Below are positions 8,779 through 19,133 of a stretch of 64,000 bases of DNA, piece by piece. Numbering within the stretch: the first letter of the stretch is position 1; every line of letters begins with the position of its first letter. This stretch comes from Gemmatimonadota bacterium (GTDB lineage: Bacteria > Gemmatimonadota > Gemmatimonadetes > Gemmatimonadales > GWC2-71-9). The stretch lies in NCBI GenBank assembly GCA_022563595.1, contig JADFNB010000018.1, forward strand, positions 1 through 64,000, given 5' to 3'. The translations under genes were made by a program, and so were the position numbers. A model generated the notes under the pieces. It ran no database searches. It was not told the DNA's origin and worked only from the letters and a program-made list of their open reading frames with translations.

Positions 8779-10337
8779 ATGTTCGAGGTTGCGGAGCTAG
8801 AACAAACGGTTTCCACGGAGGAGTTCCAGCAGCAGGTGCCCCGCCTGCGCGAGAGGCTCCTGGAGGCCCAGGCCCGTCTACAGACCGCCGGGTTTCCGGT
8901 GATCATGCTGTTCGCCGGCGTCGATGGGGCGGGGAAGGGCGAGACCGCAAACCTGCTCAGCGAGTGGTTGGACCCCCACTGGATCGTCACCCACGCATTC
9001 GGCGCGCCTACCGCAGAGGAGCAGGAACGGCCGGAGTTCTGGCGTTATTGGCGGGACCTGCCACCCAAGGGGTATCTAGGCATCTTCCTCAGCGCGTGGT
9101 ACTCGGAGCCCCTTCTGCTGCGCGCTTTCGAGGAAATCTCGAGTGCGGAACTCGACGAGCGCCTCGACAAGATCGTGCACTTCGAGCGGACGCTCGTGGA
9201 CGACGGCGCGTTGCTCCTCAAGTTCTGGATGCACCTGGGGAAAGATCAGCAAGAGCAGCGCCTGACGACCTTGAGCGCCGACCCGACGTCGAGCTGGCGG
9301 GTCACCGATCGCGATTGGAAGCACTGGCGCATGTACGACAAGTTCGCGCATGCCGCGGAGCAGATGATCATGCGCACGAGTACCGGCGAGGCGCCGTGGA
9401 CGATCGTCGAGGGCCTCGATGCCCGATTCCGCAGTCTCAAAGTGGGTACGGCACTGCTCGGGGCGATCGAGTCGCGACTCGACGACGAAGCCACGGCAAA
9501 GAAGAAGGCGTCTTCGGGCAGGAAGAAAAAGAAGAAACAAGATGGACGCGACGCAGCGAAGGCCGTCCGGCCTCCCACGCCCAAGACCGTTCTTTCACGG
9601 CTCGACCTCGGCTCGTCGCTGGCCAAGCAGCAGTACCGGGAGGAGCTGGAGGTGCTACAGGCGCGCCTGAACCTCCTGCATCGGGGCGCGCTCGAGCGGC
9701 GGCGGTCGACCATCATGGCGTTCGAGGGATGGGATGCCGCGGGGAAGGGCGGCGCGATCCGCCGGATCACGGCGGCGCTCGATGCGCGCCACTGCCACGT
9801 GATCATGATCGGCGCGCCGACGGATGAGGAGCTGGCACATCACTACCTGTGGCGGTTCTGGCGTCATCTCCCGCGGGCGGGTCGCGTCACGATCTTCGAT
9901 CGGAGTTGGTACGGTCGCGTCCTCGTCGAACGGGTTGAGGGCTTCGCCACGCAGAAGGAGTGGCAGCGCGCCTACGCCGAGATCAACGAGTTCGAGCGCG
10001 AACTGGTGGAGCACGGCATGGTCGTCATGAAGTTCTGGATTCACATCAGCAAGCGTGAGCAGACCCGGCGCTTCAAGGCGCGGGAAAAGACGGCGTACAA
10101 GCGATGGAAGCTGACCGCTGAGGATTGGCGGAACCGTGAGCATTGGAACGACTACGAGCTTGCGGTGAATGACATGATCGAGCGGACGAGCACGACCATC
10201 GCGCCGTGGACATTGGTTGAGGGAGACGACAAGCGGTTCGCGCGCGTCAAAGTTTTGCGGACGGTTTGCGAACGGCTGGAGCAGGCGCTTGGCATGCCCG
10301 TGGAGCGCGAACTGCAACTCGCGAGCGGAGTGCAGTA

Positions 10338-10338
<1 letters not shown>
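8779..10338 (+). CDS. pap: Polyphosphate:AMP phosphotransferase (two-domain PPK2)
   Basis: The 519-aa protein contains two tandem PPK2 domains, the architecture of class II enzymes that phosphorylate AMP to ADP with polyphosphate. Each half has its own Walker A: GVDGAGKGETANL in the first and GWDAAGKGGAIRR in the second. Both halves also contain FWRYWR/FWRHLP-type and KFWMHL/KFWIHIS motifs. A lysine-rich linker (SGRKKKKKQDG) joins them. ATG 8779 was chosen because the domain begins directly after it; the extension from 8656 is basic and non-conserved. Its stop overlaps the start of ppk1 by one base (TAATG), so polyphosphate synthesis and use are coupled. Confidence 0.92.
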
Positions 10339-12643
<2,305 letters not shown>

Positions 12644-12647
<4 letters not shown>

Positions 12648-12810
12648 TGTGGTGTCGCCGAAATAGTGCTGCTATTGGGACGCCCCCGCATCCCGCCCCG
12701 CGGCGTTTCTCGTCGTCGCAATAGCGCTGCTATTACTCCTCCTCGTGCCTTGCGGGATCGGGCGCAGTGACGCCCTCGGTAGCTACCATACTTCGGCGAC
12801 ACCACACTAG
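12644..12810. mobile_element. 159-bp MITE-like inverted-repeat element with CTAG duplication, copy 1
   Basis: The element spans 12648-12806 and is flanked on both sides by CTAG (12644-12647 and 12807-12810). The ends are a perfect 15-bp terminal inverted repeat (TGTGGTGTCGCCGAA). It contains internal hairpins: AATAGC-gct-GCTATT and an imperfect copy of it, plus the palindrome GGTAGCTACC. A second copy of equal length lies at 40736-40902 with about six substitutions. No transposase is encoded, which fits a miniature inverted-repeat element moved in trans. The 4-bp YTAR-type duplication resembles that of IS5-group elements. It sits between the convergent ppk and mgtE genes. Confidence 0.85.
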
Positions 12811-12825
12811 CCCCGCAAACGACCG

Positions 12826-14115
12826 CTACGAAAGGATCAAGCTGGCCAGCGTGAAGTAGATGGTCACTGCCGAGATGTCGATGAGCGTCGAGATGAGCGG
12901 CGCGGACACGATGGCGGGATCGAGCCGGACCGCGCGGATGATCAGCGGCAGCGTTGCCCCCACGAGGTTCGCCCACAAGACCACAAGCATCATGGTCGCT
13001 CCGAGTACGAGCGCGATCCGGAATTGCCCCTGGCTGCGAAAGAACCCCATGAAGCCCAGGAGCGTAGCCAGCATCAGCGCCAGAAGCACGCCGACGAGGA
13101 TCTCTTTGAGCAGTACCTGGAACCAGTTGCGCACGTGCAGGTCGCCGGTAGCCAGACTGCGAATGACCAACATGGCGGATTGGGTTCCCGTGTTGCCCCC
13201 CGTACCGTTCAGCAGTGGAATGAAGAAGACGAGCAGCAGATGGCGCTCTAGCGTGCTTTGGAAATGCTCCAGGATGAGTGATGTCAAGGTGCCGGTCACG
13301 AGGAGTATCAGCAGCCAGCCGGCACGCCGCCTCCACAACAACAAGACACCGGCCCGTGCGTAGTCGATATCGGTCGGCGCCACCGCGGCGAGCTTGTGGA
13401 TGTCTTCTGTTGCCTCCTCCTCCATGATCGCAATGACATCGTCGCTGGTGATGATCCCCTTTATTCGGTTGTTGGCGTCTACCACGGGGATAGCCGCGAG
13501 CCCTTGGTCGCGCATGAGATTCGCGACCTCTTCCTGGTCGGTCTCTTCCCGAACGGTGACCAGATCGAACTCCATGAGTTCGCGTACTCGCGCCATGGCC
13601 GGTGCGCCGAAGAGAGCGCGGAAACTCACCACACCGGCCAGGCGGCCGTCCCGCTCGAGGACGTAGACGTAGCGGATCGTCTCGGGGTTCTCCTTGAGCT
13701 GGAGCCGCAGCGAGACGATCGCGTTGTCCACCGTCATGTCTGGGAGGATATGGGCGAAGTCCGGTGTCATGACGCCGCCCGCGTCGTCCCAGTCGTACGC
13801 GGCTAGTTCCTTGACTTCCGCCAGATCTTCGGGCGCCAGCGACTTGAACACGATGCTCTGTGCACGCGCGTCGAGTTCCTGGAAGACATCCGCCAGATCG
13901 TCCGGCGGCAGCAAGGCCAGGTACTGCGAGCGCTCCGATTGCGGGAGGTGCTGGAGGATCTCGGCCTGATCCACTGCATCCAGGTGGGGGAAGAATTCCG
14001 CGGCATCTTCCGCCGAGAGGTGGCGGAAGGCTTCCAGCCGCTCGTCACGGGTGAGAATAGCCCATGCCGCGACGAGTTCGGCGGACTTCATGTCGGCCAG
14101 TTCGGTTGGTTCCAT
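12826..14115 (-). CDS. mgtE: Magnesium transporter MgtE
   Basis: The 429-aa protein has the MgtE order: N-domain with helical repeats (LSAEDAAEFFPHLD, QAEILQHLP, DLADVFQEL), two CBS domains (GGVMTPDF..., TVREETDQEEVANLMRDQ and GLAAIPVVDANNRIKGIITS) and a five-helix pore domain containing PLLNGTGGNTGTQSA. The N and CBS domains sense cytosolic Mg2+ and gate the channel. ATG 14115 was chosen because the upstream extension is only the translated shadow of the 9-bp repeat. It lies 13 bp downstream of the CorC-like gene on the same strand, so the two are probably one operon for divalent cation balance. Confidence 0.93.
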   Translation of the reverse strand: MEPTELADMKSAELVAAWAILTRDERLEAFRHLSAEDAAEFFPHLDAVDQAEILQHLPQSERSQYLALLPPDDLADVFQELDARAQSIVFKSLAPEDLAEVKELAAYDWDDAGGVMTPDFAHILPDMTVDNAIVSLRLQLKENPETIRYVYVLERDGRLAGVVSFRALFGAPAMARVRELMEFDLVTVREETDQEEVANLMRDQGLAAIPVVDANNRIKGIITSDDVIAIMEEEATEDIHKLAAVAPTDIDYARAGVLLLWRRRAGWLLILLVTGTLTSLILEHFQSTLERHLLLVFFIPLLNGTGGNTGTQSAMLVIRSLATGDLHVRNWFQVLLKEILVGVLLALMLATLLGFMGFFRSQGQFRIALVLGATMMLVVLWANLVGATLPLIIRAVRLDPAIVSAPLISTLIDISAVTIYFTLASLILS

Positions 14116-14128
14116 GTACCGTTCGCCG

Positions 14129-15346
14129 TTATCGTGTTTCAGGGTTCTCCGGGTTCTCCGGGTTCTCCGGGTTCTCCGGGTTCTCCGGGTTCTCGGGGTT
14201 CTCAGGGTTCTCAGGGTTCTCGGGGTTCTCGGGGTTCTCGGGGTTCTCGGGGTTCTCGGAGTTCTCGGAGTTCTCGGAGTTCTCGGAGTTCTCGGAGTCG
14301 CGCGGCTTGGGGGCAACCGCTCCCATCCGCTTGGCGCTCCGCTCGCGTGCCGCCTTCTGAAGGTCTACCACGGCGTCTGTCTCGTCCACGATCTCCTCCC
14401 CGATCAGGGACTCGAGCACGTCCTCCAGGGTGACGATGCCAACGACGGCGCCGTACTCGTCCAGTATGCCGAACAGATGCTCGCGTCGCTTGAGGAACTC
14501 GCGCAGCAGGCGATGCCCTGCCATGGTCTCCGGCACGAAGTGGAGCGCCGTGCTGAGCGAGCCCACCGTCACGGTGAAATCATCCCGCGCGAGCGCCGCC
14601 AATATGTTGCGCCGCAGGACCACGCCTATCCAGTTCTCGCGATCGTCGGCGTCGTAGACCGGTATCCGCGCGTACGGCAGCTGCCCGGCCTGTCCGGACA
14701 GATCCTGCACCGTCGTATCCGCCGGCACGTTGAACACCACGGTCCGCGGCGTCATGATATCGTGTGCGGTCACATCGTTCAACCGCAGGACGTTTTGCAC
14801 CAGATCGGCTTCGAGCGGCAGGATGCTGCCCTCTTCGGCGGAAAGTTCCGCCATGTGTCCGACTTCCTCCTCCGGTGCTATCGGGCTGACGCGGCCTCGG
14901 AGAACCAGGCTGGACGCCCGCTGACTGAGCCACACCAGCGGATAGAGCATGGTGATCCCGGCCTGAAGCGGTATACTGACCGCCCGCGCCACGGTACGGT
15001 TGTAGGCCACGCCTGCGACCTTGGGCAGGATCTCAGCGAACAGGAGCACGGCCATCGTGAACAGCGCCGGAAACCAGAAGAGAGCGGACGCGCCGAACAG
15101 GGCCCGCGCTTGGGCGCCCGCTACCGTCGCTCCCGCCGTGTTTGCCACGGTGTTCACGATCAGAATAGCGGTGATCGGCCGTTCCATGTTCTGCTTGAAC
15201 TCTGCCAGGATCTGGCCGGCACGACTAGCCGACTTGGAGAGCCGGCGGACGTAAGGTGGTGGCACCGCGTAGAGCGCCGCCTCGGTCAGGGAGCACACGG
15301 CCGAGACCAGCAGGACGGTGACTACCGACGCAATGAACAGCGACAT
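14129..15346 (-). CDS. CorC/HlyC-type CNNM transporter with SEN/PEN repeat tail
   Basis: The 405-aa protein has an N-terminal CNNM (DUF21) membrane domain (VSAVCSLTEAALYAV; NTVANTAGATVAG; FAEILPKVAG), two CBS domains (TAHDIMTPRTVVF, LFGILDEYGAVVGIVTLEDV) and a linker. The usual CorC/HlyC C-terminal domain is missing; instead the protein ends in about 17 consecutive S/P-E-N tripeptides. That tail is encoded by a 9-bp tandem repeat. The family is linked to Mg2+ or Na+ export. It is first in a two-gene unit with mgtE. Confidence 0.88.
   Translation of the reverse strand: MSLFIASVVTVLLVSAVCSLTEAALYAVPPPYVRRLSKSASRAGQILAEFKQNMERPITAILIVNTVANTAGATVAGAQARALFGASALFWFPALFTMAVLLFAEILPKVAGVAYNRTVARAVSIPLQAGITMLYPLVWLSQRASSLVLRGRVSPIAPEEEVGHMAELSAEEGSILPLEADLVQNVLRLNDVTAHDIMTPRTVVFNVPADTTVQDLSGQAGQLPYARIPVYDADDRENWIGVVLRRNILAALARDDFTVTVGSLSTALHFVPETMAGHRLLREFLKRREHLFGILDEYGAVVGIVTLEDVLESLIGEEIVDETDAVVDLQKAARERSAKRMGAVAPKPRDSENSENSENSENSENPENPENPENPENPENPENPENPENPENPENPENPENPETR
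14142..14299. repeat. 9-bp tandem repeat, about 17 units
   Basis: Units of the form GGTTCTCCG, GGTTCTCGG, GGTTCTCAG and AGTTCTCGG follow one another without spacers for about 158 bp. On the minus strand they are in frame and encode Ser-Glu-Asn then Pro-Glu-Asn tripeptides at the end of the CorC-like protein. Variants are clustered: S-type units at one end and P-type at the other, as expected from repeated local duplication. Confidence 0.95.
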
Positions 15347-15582
15347 GGTATGTCAACCCCGGTTGGCGATCCGGCTGCCCGGCTGGACAGTCGTTAGATC
15401 ACAATGTACTAGCCGTAGCGGCCCTCGATGTAGTCGTCCGTCTCGCGGTGCCGTGGGATGAGGGACAGGTCGGTGGTGGGGCGATGCTGATCACCTTAAC
15501 ATCGTTCGTCTGTGACAGTCGGCGGCGAGATAGCGCGAGGTCTGTGTAACATTCTCTTCACGAGCCCCGCCGCAGGAGCGAA

Positions 15583-15610
15583 AAGGGCGGCCTCCAAGCG
15601 GGCCGCCCTT
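15583..15610 (-). terminator. Rho-independent terminator after the TPR membrane gene
   Basis: AAGGGCGGCC (15583-15592) and GGCCGCCCTT (15601-15610) form a perfect 10-bp stem with an 8-nt loop. Read on the minus strand the stem is followed by TT and more T residues, directly after the stop of the gene ending at 15635. Confidence 0.85.
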
Positions 15611-15634
15611 CATCCTGGTCGACGCCGGTACCGC

Positions 15635-17599
15635 CTAGTTTGGGCCGCCCACCTCCACGAGGCGCCGGAGCAGGTCCTGAAGGATATCGGTGGCTACCCG
15701 CGCCCGTACCTCTATCAGGTATCCGCGGAACCGCACGGTGCCGACGGCGCTGTCGGGGGCAACCGCTGTCACACGGCCTTCACTCGGCTCGGTCGTGTCG
15801 CCGCGGAATGGGAGCATGGTCAGTGTGAGCCGCTCTCCCGACTCCAGCAGCTGCACCACGCGGAAACCCGTCTCCCCGTTGGATGAGAACTCACTTACGT
15901 CCTCGACCGCGAGGCCGGCGACGACGATGATGGGTTGGTCCACCCCCGGGACTCCGGGCGGGAACGCGACCGGAGCGGTCACAGGAGCGGGCGGCGGCGG
16001 CGGCGCGGTATCGGCCGACGGCGACGACGCGGTATCGGCCGGCAATTCAGCCGGGGCGACCTGGACGGGTGGCGCCATCACGGCCCGGGCCGTGTCCGGT
16101 GACGTCGTCGTGTCACCGATCGCCACCTCCGCGGCGCCAAGTGGCTGGAGAGGGTACTGGGCCACGACAACAGTGTCGTTGGTGAGGCCGGCGACAGCAG
16201 TATCGCTTGCGAGGGTGGCCGCCGTGTCCGCGCCCGCGGTATCCTGTGCCAGCGAGCCGACCAGCATCGCAGTGTCACGCAAGTCGAGCTGAGTGAGGCT
16301 GTCGGCTTGCAGCATGGCCGTGGTATCCTGCTCGCCCGTGTCCGCAGGAACGACCGCGAGGGCCCCGGGATCCTGGGTCGGCGGACTGGGTTGATCTACA
16401 CCGCCCGGTGGCCGACCGCCGCCGCCGCCTCCCAGCGGAATCACGCCCGAGGCCACGAGACCGATGCCGGCGACTACCACGACCGCGGCCGCCATCCCTA
16501 TCCAAAGGGCGCGGGACTTCTTCGGTCGGGCTACCGGTTCCTCCTCGATTGCCGGTGCCCGGACATCCTCCCCGATCTCCGTTCGAACCTCCAGCGCCTG
16601 TACGGTCTCGGCGACCTGCTCCGGCGCTCGTTCTGGCAGATCGGGTTCTGGCGGGAGTTCGGTGGCGGGTTCCAGCTCGGGCACGTCAGCGATGAACGGC
16701 ACCGCGGCGGCAGCTGCAGGCTCGGGCTCATCCACCACCATCGCGGCTGGTTCTTCCACCTCCGGCGGGGCCGTTTCCTCTTTTGGGACCGCTGGCCGAC
16801 CAGGTTCGATCGGCGCAGCCGGCACCGCCGGCTCAGCCGGCACCTCCACGGCTCCGATAGGCTCTGATTTCTCGATCTCCAGCGGGGCGGGTACCTCTGG
16901 TGGAGTCACCGGCCCGACAGGTTCGAGCGGCGCTTCACGCGCTGGCGGCTCCGCAAGTTTCTGGGGCGGTTCCGGCGGCGCGGGTTGGGCCGCCACCGGA
17001 GGGGCGGGGGCGGGGGCGGGCGCGGGCGTGGGCCGCACCGGCTCGGGAGTCGGTTGGGGAGGTTTGGCGGTGGTCGGGGTGGTGCTCTGCGCGGCACGCT
17101 GCGCCAGTGTCTTTTCCCTCCGTTCGGCCGCGGCCAGCATCTTCTCGAGAATGGGGCGCAACTCGTCGTCGCCTCGGCCGGCGAGCCGCTCGAGCAGCTG
17201 CAGCCCCTTCGGCTGGTTCGTCCGCTTCGCGTAGCGTGCCAGCACTTCCCGGGCGGCCCCGACGAAGCCTTTTTTCACCATCAAACCGGCGAGCCGGGGA
17301 TACAGATGCGTCTCGCGTGGCGCAATCCGGAGGATCTTGGCGCACAGAGCGTTCACGCTCTGCGCCGACCCATACTCCGCGTACCGCCTCGCCGCCCGGC
17401 CATACATGGCGACGGCCGACTTGGTGTCGCCGAGCTTGAGGGAGAGGTCACCCGCTTTGACGTAGAGCGGCAGTTCCTGCTTGATCGCGGGGGTACCCTC
17501 CACGTGCGCGAGGATCTTGCGGTAGATAGCAAGGGCTTGTGCCGAATCGCCCTGCTGCTCGAGCGACCGTGCCTGTTGTTTCAGGGTTGCGACGTCCAC
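15635..17599 (-). CDS. Large TPR protein with one membrane segment and an exported C-terminal domain
   Basis: The 654-aa product begins with about 180 residues of TPR-like helices (ARSLEQQGDSAQALAIYRKI; AGDLSLKLGDTKSAVAMYGR). A coiled segment and a 170-residue Pro/Ala/Glu-rich linker follow. One membrane helix (LWIGMAAAVVVVAGIGLVAS) is next, then a Gly/Pro/Thr/Asp-rich periplasmic stretch and a compact beta-rich C-terminal domain of about 100 residues. GTG 17599 was chosen because a GAGAGGGGAG ribosome binding site precedes it; the longer frame to 18025 overlaps the divergent lipoprotein gene. It probably links a cytoplasmic protein-interaction module to the periplasm. No family for the C-terminal domain was recognised. 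Confidence 0.75.
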   Translation of the reverse strand: MDVATLKQQARSLEQQGDSAQALAIYRKILAHVEGTPAIKQELPLYVKAGDLSLKLGDTKSAVAMYGRAARRYAEYGSAQSVNALCAKILRIAPRETHLYPRLAGLMVKKGFVGAAREVLARYAKRTNQPKGLQLLERLAGRGDDELRPILEKMLAAAERREKTLAQRAAQSTTPTTAKPPQPTPEPVRPTPAPAPAPAPPVAAQPAPPEPPQKLAEPPAREAPLEPVGPVTPPEVPAPLEIEKSEPIGAVEVPAEPAVPAAPIEPGRPAVPKEETAPPEVEEPAAMVVDEPEPAAAAAVPFIADVPELEPATELPPEPDLPERAPEQVAETVQALEVRTEIGEDVRAPAIEEEPVARPKKSRALWIGMAAAVVVVAGIGLVASGVIPLGGGGGGRPPGGVDQPSPPTQDPGALAVVPADTGEQDTTAMLQADSLTQLDLRDTAMLVGSLAQDTAGADTAATLASDTAVAGLTNDTVVVAQYPLQPLGAAEVAIGDTTTSPDTARAVMAPPVQVAPAELPADTASSPSADTAPPPPPAPVTAPVAFPPGVPGVDQPIIVVAGLAVEDVSEFSSNGETGFRVVQLLESGERLTLTMLPFRGDTTEPSEGRVTAVAPDSAVGTVRFRGYLIEVRARVATDILQDLLRRLVEVGGPN

Positions 17600-17807
17600 G
17601 GCTCCCCTCTCCGCTGCCGGTGAGTGCTCGTGAAACCGAACTTGGCTGAAACCTAAGAGCCGCCCGGAACAGGACAAGGGTAACGCCGGTGGCGGTAATC
17701 GGGCCGGCGCCCCTGCGTCGCGAGCGGCAAGGGTATTGCCTCGACGGCGTCTCGCCGGCCAATCTGAATGGTACGGCGGACAACCCGAGGCAACGGGAGG
17801 AAGAGCG

Positions 17808-19133
17808 ATGGCACGACTGCTAGCGGACCGATGGTGGATCGCAATCTCGAGCACAGTCTGCGTGACTTTGCTGGCGTGCGGTGGCCGTGCGGGAATGGCG
17901 CCGCTCGACGCGGACCCGTCAGGCCGGTGCGTGGTTGCCGCCTTCGCCCCAGCTCCACGGCCGGATACCATCGTGGTAGCGCTCCGCGGTCCGGTCGATC
18001 CCGCGCACGCGCCGGTACCGCGCAACGATGCTGAGCGGCTGTTGTTTCGACACCTCTACGAAACGTTGACCGCGGTGGACTGCGAGGGCCGCATTCAGCC
18101 CCGGCTGGCGGAACGCTGGCTGGCGGACGATGACAGCCTGCGGTGGACCTTCGTTCTCCGCGCCGACGCCCGATTCTGGGACGGTGCGGCCGTCGCGGCG
18201 GAAGACGTCTTGGCAGGCTGGGGGGATGAGGTCGCGCGGCGGCTGGGCACTACGGTGCGCGCCGTGGGCGACAGCGCGATCGTGATCGATCTTGCCGCGC
18301 CGTACCGGGCGATGCCAAGCCTGCTTGCGGCGCCCCTTTTTGCGGTACGGAAAACGACCGGCGCAGCGATCTGGCCCCTCGGCACCGGGCCCTTCCGCCG
18401 GATCGGACCGGCGACAGGTGGAGAGATCGTCGTCCACGCCACGGCCGGTGAGACGCCTGTGATTCGATTCCGTACGGTACCGCCCAGCCGCGACGCGCGG
18501 GACCTCCTCGACTCCGGGATCGACGTGCTGCTCGTCTCCCGCAGAAGCGTGTTGGAGTATGTGACCGGCCGCTCGGAATTCGCGGCCGTGGCCCTGCCAT
18601 GGAACCGGACGTATGTCCTCCTCGCTGCGGGCCCGATCGTGGGTGAGGGGTGGGGGCGGGGGCGGGGGCGGGGGCGCAGCCTCGGGGCGGCGCTCGCGCG
18701 CGACGCCGTGCGAGTCGATGCTCGCGCGGCGAAACCGCCGTTTTGGTGGGAGCGGCGCGAGTCGTGTGAGAGCGTGCTAGTGGACGCCCGACCTCGCCCG
18801 GTGGGCACGACGGCCAGAATCGCATACCGGCGGAGCGACCCGGTTGCGCGCGCCCTGGCCGAACGGCTGGTTGCGGTATCCGCCATGCAAGACGTCGCTG
18901 CGGTTGGTATGGCCGCTGCGGAATACGATCGTTCGTTGGCCGCGGAGACGGAGCACGCGTACGTTGTCGCCCTGCCGCGTCACGTGCTCGACCCGTGCAG
19001 CCACGCCGTTCCCGGGTGGGTCACGCATCTCGTTCCCCTGATCGACACGCGGTCCTGGCTCGTGACCCGGCGTAACGTCGGGCCGATCGCGATCGAGTGG
19101 GACGGGATCCCGCGCATCGAGGCCGGGCGGTGA
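17808..19133 (+). CDS. Solute-binding family 5-like lipoprotein
   Basis: The 441-aa product has a lipoprotein signal peptide with lipobox LLAC. Motifs typical of peptide/nickel-binding proteins follow: LFRHLYETLTAVD, IQPRLAERW, SLRWTFVLRADARFWDGAAV and AEDVLAGW. It is shorter than usual for the family (about 500-600 aa), and its middle contains GWGRGRGRGRSLG, encoded by a GGGGGC repeat. No permease or ATPase gene is adjacent. Instead it overlaps a histidine kinase gene by four bases, suggesting a role as a ligand sensor for that kinase. ATG 17808 follows GGGAGGAAG. Confidence 0.75.
   Translation: MARLLADRWWIAISSTVCVTLLACGGRAGMAPLDADPSGRCVVAAFAPAPRPDTIVVALRGPVDPAHAPVPRNDAERLLFRHLYETLTAVDCEGRIQPRLAERWLADDDSLRWTFVLRADARFWDGAAVAAEDVLAGWGDEVARRLGTTVRAVGDSAIVIDLAAPYRAMPSLLAAPLFAVRKTTGAAIWPLGTGPFRRIGPATGGEIVVHATAGETPVIRFRTVPPSRDARDLLDSGIDVLLVSRRSVLEYVTGRSEFAAVALPWNRTYVLLAAGPIVGEGWGRGRGRGRSLGAALARDAVRVDARAAKPPFWWERRESCESVLVDARPRPVGTTARIAYRRSDPVARALAERLVAVSAMQDVAAVGMAAAEYDRSLAAETEHAYVVALPRHVLDPCSHAVPGWVTHLVPLIDTRSWLVTRRNVGPIAIEWDGIPRIEAGR
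18651..18676 (+). repeat. GGGGGC hexanucleotide repeat, G-quadruplex-like
   Basis: Four successive G5-C units form a tract within the solute-binding protein gene that encodes Gly-Arg dipeptides. Four or more G-runs on the coding strand could fold as a G-quadruplex, and the repeat can vary in steps of two codons without breaking the frame. Confidence 0.8.

Noticed and set aside
14142-14299. Possible CRISPR array
   Set aside because: Units are 9 bp with no spacers; it is a coding microsatellite.
14051-15397. Long plus-strand frame with RVLRVLGVLGV repeats
   Set aside because: It is the antisense translation of the 9-bp repeat and of the CorC-like gene, whose domains on the minus strand are unmistakable.
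17600-18025. N-terminal extension of the TPR membrane protein into the divergent gene
   Set aside because: The extension is Arg/Pro/Ala-rich noise overlapping the divergent lipoprotein gene, and a GTG with a good ribosome binding site lies at 17599.
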